Below are positions 24,801 to 36,360 of a DNA stretch of 64,000 nt, one piece after another. The stretch's first letter is position 1. Each line of letters starts with the position of its first letter. Both the position numbers and the translations under genes were made by a program. The notes beneath the pieces were generated by a model. That model was not told the DNA's origin, did no database searches, and worked only from the letters and a program-made list of their open reading frames with translations. Source of the DNA: Ceratodon purpureus (Eukaryota > Streptophyta > Bryopsida > Pseudoditrichales > Ditrichaceae); assembly GCA_014871385.1 (NCBI GenBank), contig CM026433.1, positions 13,218,023-13,282,022 of the forward strand. Reading direction: 5' to 3'.

Positions 24801-27800
24801 TGCTCATCTGTCAGATCCGTCTCCAGGGCCAGTGAGGCCATTCCGATTATTCCATGTATAGGAGTCCTGAATACCACTCAAACACAGTCAAATAACAGTA
24901 GAATACACCATCTGATACATGTGGTTTTTGATACCAAAAACATGAGCTAAATCAGTGAAAGCCCTATAGCGTCAATACTTGATGTCCTGCATAGTAAAGA
25001 CACCCTTAAACTGACTCATGTTTGCAAGGAACTCATGTTATTTCACCTTATTTCGTGACTCATGTTTGCAAGAAACTCAGATTTAGCTCGACTGGCTTCC
25101 TCGGCAGCAGCTTGCGACACTTGTAATGACCTGTTGGCTCGTTCTAATTCCAAAGTTCGTGCTCGCACCTGTGACCAGTCGTTAGTATTTATATCGTTGC
25201 TCATTCCTACTCAAAAATCAGGATAACGTCCGAATTCAAAATGCTGATTAAGTTTCTAGATCCCTCTGTTGCAGAAGGCAGAATAATTTTGAGCAGCAGC
25301 TAAAAATTTATAACATTAGCGTAATACCTGATCCTCGAGAGTGCTATTCATATCATTCAGCTCACGTTCCATGCCCTTTCGGTCGTGCACAATTGCAGCA
25401 AGAGTGATAGCTACCACCGCCAGAACGCACACAAACATTTGCACCTGTCGCAAATAACAGGTGGATAATTTAAATGGAACTATCTTGGGAAAACTTTGAC
25501 TGTTGGATCTGCCGAGAGAAGAAAAGGAACCCCACATTTTAAAGTCTTAATGAAATATTCATGTTAAAATTACACCTACCTGCAAAAGAGAGTGGTTGTC
25601 ATTCTGGCGATACAGAGGTCCTTTATGATCAGCTGTGCCTGCGCTGGCGATAATAGCAACAACTAGAACTGCAAGAGGAACCCCAATCCGATTAAATCGG
25701 AAGGACGCCCAAATGACGACTGGAAACACCAAGTAAGAGAGCCTTTGAACGGCGTCGGTGTCACGAACACCCTGTAATGAAACCAAACAAATCATATGTC
25801 ACTGAAGCACATTAAGGACCTGATATAATTGGCATTGTGCCAACAACAGGTTTAGGAGATAAATAACCGGCTGAATCTAACTCCAGCACAGTGACCGCCT
25901 TTCCTAAGACAAGAAAAAGTTACAAATCGCTCTCCGACTACAAGTATATCAATTCAGATCAGCGAAGTTTGAGGTGGAAAAACGTACCAGGTTAAAGAAT
26001 ATGACCAACGAGAGGACGATGAGGACCACAAAGAGAGCTATGCACTCTGCCAGCTTCAGAACAAATCTTCGCGGGGAACAAACTTGAGGAGCCTTTCGGA
26101 ACTGGCGATTTGTAAGGTCTGAAGACTGTTGGGACCTACCGAACAATGGCCAAAATCATTTCAAGTTGACAACAGTGTTAAAAAGTATTTACATTAGGTT
26201 TTACGAACATGGTAGCTGACATAAACTATTGTGAAGCAGAATATAAAGGAGAAAACAGAGACAATGCAGTCTAATTCTCAGATACATTTCTAGGGCCGCA
26301 TTTCATTTCTGTGAAAAGAAATTATGCGATCCAACCTATATGGCCTTCAACCCTTTACAAATTCCACGAAGTAGTGGCGTGAAATAAGTCATTGGCTGTA
26401 CCTGCCCAGGCAATTTCTTTCACAGACAAGCGCTTCCTCTATGCCAGAATTACTTCTGTCTTCCAACATAAGGAGGGTGCCAGAGTTACTGCCTCCAGCG
26501 CAGAATTTTCTTCGTCTCTCAAGGACCCATTTGTTCCACCTGTCTTTCAACTTCTCTAGCTTCTCTTTAAACGGAATGTTTCTCTTCACTGCCGAAGACC
26601 GATGTTTCTCTATTGCACTTTCCAAATCACAATCATCATCTCTCTCCATGAAATTAATGTCAGGAAAGGATTCGTAGTTCACTCTTTCAGCTCTTTTGCG
26701 CTTCAGAATAGGACTATCCTGAAAACTCTCCGAGCTATTCCACGGCAATAAAGAGATCCCACTGTGCAGACTACGAAGCACCGTTTTCCCTTCGATCTCC
26801 TTCGAAGGTGGCATTCCATTCTCAGACACAATACAAGGCTGAAACTCTTCGTCCACAGGAGATACCTCAACACGAGCCCTACATTCCCTTGGTTGCCCCC
26901 AGATTGGCAACATCTCTGGATGTAAAATATTCCACAAGTGAAGAATGCACGGCGCCACACACAGAATAGCTGAAAGATCCCCAAGTACCCAGGTTGGCCA
27001 AACGATCAACAACTTGTCCCAGTCACTAAGGTTGAAGACGCAAAGGAAAAATGCGTTGCAGGATCCACAAATGAAGCTCACGAGTGGCACCACAATGAAG
27101 AGCCACATAGCATCGTGGAGAGTGTCCACAGTGAGTGCTCCCTTTTTGTCTTCCTGAAAGACAAAAAAAACAATCAAAATCCAATCACACACATACTCAA
27201 AAAAACACCACCATTCCAATGACCGACCAAAGAAAGGAATCTAAATCTTAGGGTCTTCAAAAATTTGGCACTTCACATGCACAAGTAAATCAAAAAATTC
27301 CAAAAAGCCACAAATCAGACGTCTCTCTCCTACAACAAACGAATACCCTGATCGTATATGAAGAAAAGATATGGGACAAAAATCACAACGGCATCGGAAT
27401 CCAAGTTAGATCGGTTAAGCAGAGATCAAAATTGGCACCTGGGGAGGCAAGATGACACGGCCTTCCTTCCATTTCAACGGATGGTTGAGCAACCACCCAC
27501 ACGCAACAGCTTCAACGCTCGAGAAAACCCCTGCTGCAAACACAAACGGCACGTAGTCCCTGGCAGCGTGGTTATGAAAGTACCAGAAGTTGATCACCAC
27601 ATTGCCTAAGAACCCCCCCAAGCACACATTATACCCGCAGATCAACACCAGCGCCACCATGAGCCCCGACGGCGCCCAGATGGGCGACGACGCCAGCCCC
27701 GACACCAGCGTCAGCGTCCCCGACAGCCTCCCCATCCCAACATACAGGCCCGCCGCGGCGCAATTCACCAGCACGTTTCTCCGATTGAAGAATGCCATCG

Positions 27801-27804
27801 TCAT
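21816..27804 (-). CDS. Hybrid sensor histidine kinase with MASE1 membrane sensor, 12 exons, 1160 aa
   Basis: Exons: 27804-27439, 27153-26402, 26135-25988, 25771-25580, 25444-25328, 25168-25047, 24866-24641, 24356-24248, 24059-23585, 23312-22959, 22555-22231, 22112-21816; phases close. The MASE1-type multi-pass domain is in two parts, residues about 10-185 ([32 protein letters not shown]) and about 373-525 ([16 protein letters not shown]), with a ~185-residue hydrophilic segment between. A short coiled coil precedes the H box ([18 protein letters not shown], phospho-His near 563). The N box ([11 protein letters not shown]), G1 (VQDTGIGIS), F region ([17 protein letters not shown]) and G2 (GTGLGLSI) follow. 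The C-terminal receiver has AEDN, phospho-acceptor Asp near 1060 (LILMDVQMPVLDG) and Lys in CKPF. It should autophosphorylate His and pass phosphate to its own Asp; the ligand is unknown. The start is the first ATG after an in-frame stop. Confidence 0.9.
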
Positions 27805-28720
27805 GTCCAATCATCCTGCCCTTCCCAACCTCCCTCCTCTTCCTCCTCCTCCCTCTCCTTCCTCCTCTCTCTCCCCCTCCTCCTCCTCCTCCTCTACTCA
27901 CTACCATCAATCATCAACTCCTCATCCTCTCCGATCACACAACTGCATCAATCACCATACCCCAACCCAACTCAAAAACCAAAACCAAAACCAAAAAAAA
28001 AACCCTCTCAACACATCACCATCAAAACCAACATCACCAACATCAATCAACCCCTAATCCCATTCCATCACTCCCTCATCACCATCATCCCAAACTCCTC
28101 CAACCAAAACTCCCACCCTAAAACTCAGGCCTTTGATGAACACATGATGCTCCTCCCTGTAGATAGATAGATCGCTGCTCCTCCGCTTGTGCATACAAAG
28201 ATAGTACTCCTTCTCTCTCCCTCTCTCTCCCTCCTTCAAAGGTCCCCAAAGGTGGCCAAAGGTGGCACCTTTACTTCGCCTCCCCACCGGCCCAAGGTGC
28301 CAGTTTTGGGGGCAGTACGGCGAGGAAGGTGAAAGCTTTCAAGAGCAAACCAACAAACAAACAAAAACCATGAGCTCACTCACTTCACTCACTTCACTCA
28401 CTCAAAACGAACTCATCAACTCACTTCACTCACTCATCTACTCTACTCTCAACTCTGTTGTTGGACTCTGTTGGTGTAAGTTTGCTACTCCATTTGTTGG
28501 TTTTGTTTGTTTGGTTGTTTGTTTTGGTTTTCAGAGAAGTAAGGTAACTTAAGTTGGTTGGGTTGGGTTGAGGTATGTTGTGATGTGTACTTGGCAATGC
28601 CAGCATGACATGGAGGGCAGCAAATGAGACCGGCACACATCATCCTTCCATATAAGCAATTGGGGTGAATGACAGTCCACCAAACCTGGCAACATTGCAT
28701 CAGAGTCACTTTTTTTAAGG
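27805..28720 (-). promoter_or_regulatory. GA/CT-rich leader and promoter of the histidine kinase
   Basis: Immediately upstream of the ATG the plus strand is a long pyrimidine tract with TCC and CTCC runs (27820-27900), i.e. a GA-rich leader on the transcribed strand. CACCATCA/ACCAAAACC simple repeats (27960-28090), CTCTCTCC tracts (28210-28235) and a CACTCACTT repeat (28370-28440) follow. These are typical plant GAGA-like promoter or leader tracts. Long frames over them are low-complexity artefacts. Confidence 0.5.
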
Positions 28721-31700
28721 AAGGAGAGAGACCCACTTGGATCAACTTGATGGAACTTGACTCAAATGGACCTTCTCCCAAAAAAGCAGGAACTGGTGCT
28801 CATTCCCAGCACATCTGTCTCTCATATCTACCACTGTCGTACATTTCAGGCTCTAGGGGAGGGGTCAGAATACCGTTGGGTTATGTACTTTAGTTCTATC
28901 TATTGACGTCATGGATTTTGTTCTTTGAGTTGGTGGATTTTGGAGGGTGATGGTTTTTGAGGTTAGGTTGTTTTTGGGAATGGGTTCCTTGGTTTGATGG
29001 GGACAAGGCAGAGTTGCATCTTAGAATATGATTTTGGGGGGTTTCCAAGGGCTTTTGAGGTTCTTTTTGGGGTAAAGGGGGTGAGTTTTTATGATAAATT
29101 GTTGGGGAGAGGAAGCTTCTGTGGGTTTGAAGGCTGGTGTCGAATTTCTAGAACAACAGCTGGAGGGTTGGTGATGGTATAGAATGGATTGAGGGAGGAA
29201 TCTTTAGAATGTTTGCTTGGGATTTGTTGGATAAAGGAATATTGGGTTCATTGGAGAGATGAGTCAATGCATTTGGAGCCTAGGATTCGTGCATATGGGG
29301 TGGGGTTTAGTGAATTTCTTTTCAATTTTTTCTTGTAGCGTGGGTTTTTTTTCAATCCTTGTGTGATACTACCTCGATGATATTGAGGTAATGGTTCAGG
29401 GATGACATGTTCATGATGTCTAGGTAATACTTTTGATAGACTTTGATATTTCTTTAGTATTTGGCTTTTTTCTCTTTTTTAATAAACCTTTGTAAAAATT
29501 AGCCACTATGTTTTTGGTATGGCAATGTTGATTAAAAATGATAAGAAAAAACACTTCTTGGATTGGCAACTTGAATACGTTAAGGTAGTAGCACTTGAAT
29601 GCTGCACTTTAAAGCCATTGTGCTAGTTAAATGGCATAGTAGGCCAAAGGTCGGCAGACATAGAAAACTTAGATAAGAAGAATCAATTTTTTAGAGTTGT
29701 ATTGAATTTTCTGTGACTTTTCAAAGGTCCAAAAGTATGGAGTTGGTGCTTTTGAAAACCAACAATAGCACGCTACTCCAAACAATGAGTATTGAATTAG
29801 TAAGTGAACCAATAGGGAGTCAGTGGGTCGGTCTGATTATGATGTTATCATGAATGCTTGACCCTTTGAATGACGGAGAAGACCAAAACAGTCCTATGGT
29901 TAAGAATCTTCAAAAAGAAACTTTCATCTTTTAAAGTTGTGATCTTCAAAATGACATATTACCTACCTTCCAAATTTAAAGTCATTTCTATAGGTCAAGG
30001 TAGGTGTTCAATCTTGTGGATACAATTAATATACATTGTGTAAAATTTGTTTTACAACCTCTTTTCTATAGATGATAAGAAGGTGTGTGATTTGGAAGAA
30101 AAACACATAGTGCTTTAGGAATTAATATATCCAAAAAAACATATTGTTATCAATGCTTTAGAGATATTGATATTTCTACATCAATGCATATTGTAAGTCA
30201 AGGAGATGATAGAATTAATAAGAACCATTGATTAATTAATTTTGATTAAATAACATTTTTATATGAATATTTTTAAAAAATTATAACTTTAAATATTTTT
30301 TGAAAAAGTGTAAATTATGCATTGTAGTTGTACAAATTATACTTATTTTATTTTATTTTGATACCTTCACAAGCTATGAAATTAGAATTACAAAAAAATT
30401 AAAATTAAAATTAAAAATTAGATCATGTTTTTCAAATTGAATACTCGTTTGTTATCATTTTTTGAAAATAGGTATTTTTATTATCTATACACAACTTAAA
30501 TAAAACTATAAACAAATCAATGGCTTAGAAAACATGAAAGTATATTACAAAATGCATAAATTTTTTAAAACTAATATTAAATTGGTATAAATTAAACTAA
30601 AGCATGAAGTAAATTACTTCTAGATTGGAGTTATTATAGAAACATGGTGATATAAGACCTAATTTTAAGACCAAAAAACTATCTTTATTAATTGCAACAT
30701 CTTAAATTATAGAACCCTAAATCATTTTTGAAAATGGAAGAAACAAATGCATTCTTCATTTCCATAGACAAAGTAAGGATGTATTTTGATTTAGCCCTTA
30801 ATGCCTAAAAAGTCAATCTTCCATGTAAAGGGTTTTTGAATTTTGATCAAAGTTCCATAGTGTCAATTTTAAATGTGGTTTTTTGAAAAAAAGACAAAGA
30901 TGCAACAATGGTATACCTTTGTCAAATATTTTTTTCTACTATAAACTAAAGCTTGTGGATTATATACATATTAAAGGTGGTCATATATAATAAAAATCCA
31001 AAGAATAATCTATGCCACTTCTTGTAGATTTTGACTTGAAAATAATAAAGGTCTTAATAGTGTCAGCCACATCTAATCTTTTCATCATACATGTTGGTGG
31101 AGTATGGTAGGAACACCCATATTTGAGCGCCTCCACGACTAGATCCTACTGATAATATGATCAACATCCTATGCACTTGTTCTTTCCAATCGGTTTATGA
31201 TGAGTCAGTTAGTAGAGGTTTACAATGTTATGAATCATTCGTAGACTCTTCAAGTACTTTGACTTGGCGTACGAGAAAGAGCCCTCCACCTTTGGACCCC
31301 AACGTGAAATGCAATGAACTTCCCCGCAGATTGATTTAGGAAGATGATCGGGGTGAATGCGGGGCACTCCCAAAAGCAATCCCTATAAATGCATGCATTC
31401 ACAAGCAATGCATCACCTATTAGTGTGCACACAAGATTCTATTTCTAAAAAACATCCAACACTAGGCACTTGTTGATTGGCACAAGCCACCAAAAGGCGA
31501 GTTGTCTTTTTGCTTCACGTAGGTTTATAGTGCTGATCTTGTCATTGCGGGTGTCTAGCAATGTCGAGGAAGTCTCTACCGGAGTTCCTTGCGACAGGTT
31601 GGACAGCTAGGATACTCTTGGGCCCACTTCAAGAGACAAGCAAACTAATTCATATAGAATGAGGATAACATAATTTTACTTTGGTTCACTTTTTTTCCTT

Positions 31701-32833
31701 GGTTGCCAATACACTATAAAAAAAATCAGCATCTAAATTCCATTGGAAATAGGCAAAATTCCTTAAATGCACAAGAATAGGTCTTCCTACCATATGTGTT
31801 AACAGTTGTGGTAGTTTAGCAGTAACTTCCGTTTCCTCACCATTTGACCTTCTCTTTTTGAAGTAATTTTATATTTATCTAATTTTTATATTTTTAAATA
31901 GATTGAATATTAAGAAAATTAAAAACAACATTGTAAGATATATAGAAATGAAATCTATCACGCAAAAATTGAGATGACACATTCAAAGATGTTACTTGTC
32001 CATTCACTAAACAAGAGCAAGTATACAACTTTCATAAATCCTTCCTTTGTATGTTCTTTAGTTTTTTTTTTAAAACTCTAGCTTATAGGTAGTTAGTGCT
32101 AGATTAGGAAAATCTACTTTCTTAGTTTTATTGTGCATGTTGCATATATGACCTTTGTCATCAAATATGTAAAAAATTCTACATTGGTGAAGAAATTATC
32201 TATTGTAATTATGTGATCTCTACTTGAAGCTCTTTTATTGGAAATTCTCTCACAACAACTTCCATACACTTTTCTTACAAATTAAAACCTTAAATAAGGT
32301 ATTAATACTAAATATCTTGTATTTACTACAAGTGATCTTAAAGTTCCACATATATTTAAGAACATAGAGCCAATTACAAACTACACTATCATTATCTATT
32401 TTATAAATTTAAATGGAAAATACTATCTAATAGCACAATACATTCCCTTCTCTACAACCAACATCTCATTTATGGATGTAAAATCTTCCATATTTCAATT
32501 GTCCTTTCATTTTGCCTTCATCTTTTCTACTAACCACCTATTTTAAAAGAATTATCATAGTTTAGACTACTTGTTTCTTAATATACGATCTTGTTGTTGT
32601 TTAAATTCAAACCTCTCATCTTGTCATGGTATTCATTTTTCTAATAATTAAAGATATGACAAGACACCAATTGAGCTCATTAGACTTTGCATAATATTAT
32701 TTAAGACAAATCATGAATACACATCTTCTAAAACATCTATAGTTTATTACAAAATAATGGTCCTTCACAATATTTTTGCAATGCTTTAAAAAAAATAACA
32801 CTATCACGTTAGATTATTTTGTTTTATTTTTGA
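28721..32833. other. AT-rich intergenic DNA
   Basis: No gene, RNA gene or complete element was recognised except a possible gene fragment at 31250-31600 (listed separately). Composition falls to very low GC after about 29400. Confidence 0.4.
31250..31600 (-). pseudogene. Possible eroded coding fragment, family unknown
   Basis: On the minus strand two adjoining stretches read like former coding sequence. One is a 60-codon frame (31250-31432) containing VNACIYRDCFWECPAF and FLNQSAGKFIAF. Upstream, after in-frame stops, is RQLAFWWLVPINKCLVLDVF. Composition is higher in GC than the surroundings. No domain was recognised and no intact start or splice pattern is present. It may be the remnant of a transposon or duplicated gene. 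Confidence 0.25.
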
Positions 32834-33535
32834 GGGAGAGCACAATAAAGTGGACCACAAAGTGCAACATGAAGTGAATATGAAGTGTGCTGTTTTTTAA
32901 AGCTCAAAGCTAATTTTGAGCATTTTAGTGTAGTTTTTGAGCATTTTAGTCACTCTTTAAGGTGTCAAAAGGTATCTTACACGCATCTTCATAAAAAGAA
33001 CATCCTCAATTGAAATTAAATTTGACCACTAGTTCTAAACCATGAAAATGAACTTTTCCAAAGTCTTAATTTCTTCATTTGGTATCCTCTATTGTCTTTA
33101 GAGGATGTTTTTTTTTTCAAATTAAAAACAATGTTTGGTGAAAAAAACGCACCAAAAGTACCGCAAAATTGACCCTCCTAAAAAACATCCTTGCGGTACT
33201 TTCGGAACCCTAAACCATTTAATAACTATATGAATTGGCTATTTTAGAATATCTCTTAAAAGTGATTTTTCGATATTTTTTTATTCTTTTATAGTCACTT
33301 TTTCAAATGACTGCATTCATTTTGCTTGGATTTAAAGCCCTCATATAATAACTTTAAAGTGTCTACTTTGCATGAAACTTTTCCAAGTTGTACAAAAACA
33401 AGTTGAGAATCTATATTAGCAAAAAAAATTGACTTCAGTTACATCTTTTCATCACTTTTGTGCAATTTTTGCAAACGGACTGAAACCAGCAAATAGCTAA
33501 GCAGTTTTTTGGTCCACTTTATTGTGCTTCTCCCC
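32834..33535. mobile_element. Non-autonomous DNA transposon, about 700 bp, ~24-bp terminal inverted repeats
   Basis: The left end GGGAGAGCACAATAAAGTGG continues ACC. The right end GGTCCACTTTATTGTGCTTC continues TCCCC and is its inverted complement with one extra base. Inside are a perfect 12-bp inverted repeat (33155-33166 AAAGTACCGCAA and 33191-33202 TTGCGGTACTTT) and a direct repeat of TTTGAGCATTTTAGT (about 32913-32951). There is no transposase frame. A target-site duplication could not be fixed, so the superfamily is left open. Confidence 0.65.
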
Positions 33536-33681
33536 TTTTCCAATACAAAGCACAACAAATACAAAACTGACATACATAACAACAATTAAGTATTCATATT
33601 TAGGTGCTGCAACCACAAAAACTAGCAGCTCTCACTTTGCAAGAACCTCATTACTGATCTTTGCCTGAAACTAACACCAAT

Positions 33682-34870
33682 ATTGTAATACCATAGTAGG
33701 TTCATCACATGGCAAACAAATATTTATTTTTTTGAAAAAATAAACTTTGCCTCCCAAAAATTGAATTTTTAAATTTGATTTTTTAACAAAAAATCACTAA
33801 AAATGACCTTAACCCCTAAAAATCCAACCGTTTTTGGAAGCTCCAAGTTCCAAAACTGTCATTTTTGACCGCTTTGTGGGGAATGACGATTTGGACCAGT
33901 TTTTTTTCTTTCTTTTTTTAGACATCTAACCGTAAGATCTTGTACTTTACCCTCTTTAGAAGTACTGATGAAATTTTCAACCATTGTATGTTTACCATTT
34001 GTGAGATTATAATGTTCAAGTTGCAGCAAAAGTTTTTTTTTGGTATAAACCGAACGACATAGGATAAATAATGAAAATGGGGACTTGATGTTCATTATCC
34101 CAAACATTTTGCTCATATTTTTTTTCTATGTAGGTAATCAAGTTGGATACCTCCATGCAAACTTTTAGCAACTTATTCCTTTTTTAGGACCTTCATAAAA
34201 ATTATTTTCTAGAAGCGGGTCTAAAACCGTTGATATCGTAAAACATGTATGACGTTACGTATACTTGGTTTTAGAAAAATCTAAAAAGTGGTTAGGTGCC
34301 TTTATACATTTTTTATTTTTGGGAAAAATTATTTTTGAAAAATTTCAGAATCTCAAATTTTGACGAATTTTGAAAGAAATAATTCAAATATTTGAAGCTC
34401 GTCTTTGTAATTTTTGGAGGCTGCCCTTGTAAAATTGGTTTATTTTTTGACTTGGGTCTCTTTGGAGTTTGAGTGGTGGTTTGGTTATGAAAATATTTCA
34501 AGATTTTTTTTAAAAAAAAACCCTAATTTTAAGCTGCCCGTTTTGGACTTGAAACCTAAAATTTCTAGATGAAGGTCTTAAAATTGGAATTTGGCTTTGA
34601 AAATTTTACCGCATACACTTTGCAGTATAGGGAGCATCCAGTAAAAATCTTAGGCAAAAATATGATTTTAACCCCTTCATCTTGGCTGCCCAAAAGAGCA
34701 AAAAGCCATTTCGGCTTTCCTGGATTTTTAGGGATTAAATAGCTTAAAAATAATTAAATCTTGCAAAAACTAATTTATTCTATATTTATTTTTTTGTCTT
34801 CAATTTTTTCTAATTTTTTCGTTTTTATTTTTAGAATTATTTTTTGAACGAACTTGCTATAGTACTATTG
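33682..34870 (+). mobile_element. MITE family A, copy 3, split by a nested insertion
   Basis: The outer parts (about 33682-33812 and 34735-34870) align with the left and right halves of the 264-bp copies at 4095-4358 and 41449-41714. The left end carries TAATACCATAGTAGGTTC and the right end GAACTTGCTATAGTACTA in inverted orientation. The two halves meet at the TTAA that is intact in the other copies (ACCTTAAATGG) and is here duplicated around a 922-bp insertion. Termini are more diverged than in copies 1 and 2. Confidence 0.75.
33813..34734. mobile_element. piggyBac-like element, 922 bp, nested in MITE A, TTAA target duplication
   Basis: Termini are CCCCTAAAAATCCA and, inverted, TGGATTTTTAGGGA, with flanking TTAA at 33809-33812 and 34735-34738. 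The uninterrupted MITE A copies supply the empty site with a single TTAA. This matches piggyBac-type insertion. Only short frames occur inside (33859-34116, 34313-34501 minus), so it is non-autonomous and needs a transposase from elsewhere. Confidence 0.8.
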
Positions 34871-36360
34871 TATACTACTTCTTAGTCAAGTCCAACTCTT
34901 CAACACTTTCACCATCACACTACCGCGAAAGGCGTCATTTCTCAATCCTTCAACCGCGGACGAGAAAATTTTAGCCAATAATGGCCCAATGAACAAGCCC
35001 CATTGTTTGTCTAATATGTCGCTTCTCATTCTCTCTTGAACTGCTCCATGAAAACCATGTCGTCAGGTCCTATATTTTTAAGGAATGAAAAACGACACCT
35101 TTTGTGGTAGTGTCAGAAAAAACCCATCTATAAGTGTAGCAAGCATCATATGTACAATTGTGTTGCCCAGATTGTATGCACATCCTCCGCTCCGCTCCGA
35201 AAGCACTAGTAGTAGAAGCGTCGTTTTTAATTCTAAAAAACACGGCACCTTAACGCTTTTGATCGATAAGTGTGCTCGTGTCCGGTCCCCATTGGCCCAT
35301 CCGCAGCCAGCGGACCCAATTCTTGTTTGTTGTGACTGATTTGAACCAACGTCCCGATCAAAAATGACGCTTCTCCTTGCAGTGAAGGAATGTGCTCATA
35401 TGAATCAAACCCGGCCAACTGGTTTGCCTTCACATGGCGCTCCAGGCAAGACCTGTGTGATTTGAACTCATCCGGATTCTCATGGCTCTGAGGATCACTT
35501 TGGATGGCATGCACATTGAGTACGATTCTAGTCCGGGTGTATCAGTCGATTGTTTGCAATTGAGGCTTCGAAAATAGTGCACTCTTCACCTTCCACCTGT
35601 AATTCTAAGCCATTACAACTTTCCACCAACACTTGTGTTTTACCTTCAAGCTGTTCTTAGAAGAAAACCGAAGAGCTGAGTGGGCAACGAGTTAGAAGCT
35701 CTGTAGTTTGCCTGGCGATGAAGACCTAAGATTGTTATATCAACCTAGTGAGAAAAATTCTCAGTGATGCGTTACAGAGATTGAAACTAAGATTGGTATT
35801 GAAAGGGCGTATTGTAGTGCCGATCATGTTCTTCACATCTTTATCGGATCTTTAAGAATATTCTAGCACTTCAAAGGCACATTGTATGACATAATTGAGT
35901 CACTTGAGTTATCAATACTGCGGTGGTGAACAGAATCTGATTGATTATGATTAAGAGTGCATGCCACCTTCCATTCTAAGGCAGATTTTTTCTGCTCTGA
36001 TGTTTTGAGATGTAACATATTTTCTTTTCTCTTGGTTGATGAAAACATTGCAAAAGGAGAGAAGAACATTTTGTTATTGCTCAAGGGACTACGTTTAATT
36101 GCATAACCAGTGAACCTTGGTGAATTGAGGGATAGCTTGGTGTTATGCGGGGCCCAAGTTTGAAATATTGTTAGGAAGTGCGGAAAATGGTTCAAATCGT
36201 CAAAGCAATTGAAAAAGTAATCAAATCATTCAATCTCAGTAACCTTTTACTGCTGCCTTGAACTCAAACTGTACATGTTTTTAAACGCACAACATAATGT
36301 ACATGCTCTTCGACCACCGAGATGTTCCCGAAATCTCCTCGACTACTTCGACCCTAAATT
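34871..36360. other. Intergenic stretch downstream of P450 gene A
   Basis: Moderate GC. The minus frame at 35233-35514 has short resemblances to P450 C-terminal text (PDEFKSHR then GFDSYEHIP, compare PDEFIPQRF and GFDSYELIPFG of gene A). It could be a decayed tandem fragment of the neighbouring P450. No other gene is seen; the last ~100 bases are probably gene A's 3' UTR. Confidence 0.35.
35233..35540 (-). pseudogene. Fragment of a P450 C-terminal exon (tandem duplicate of gene A)
   Basis: The minus strand reads IQSDPQSHENPDEFKSHRSC, then ANQLAGFDSYEHIPSL, then GTLVQ. The final exon of P450 gene A, 1 kb away, has IHRDPAVYESPDEFIPQRFV, LNHLSGFDSYELIPFG and NTLVT in the same order and similar spacing. 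The heme-binding Cys region is destroyed. This supports a local duplication followed by decay. Confidence 0.55.

Noticed and set aside
27590-28121. Plus-strand Ser/Pro/Thr-rich frames of 109-155 codons
   Set aside because: Run over the first kinase exon and the pyrimidine-rich leader repeats; low complexity.
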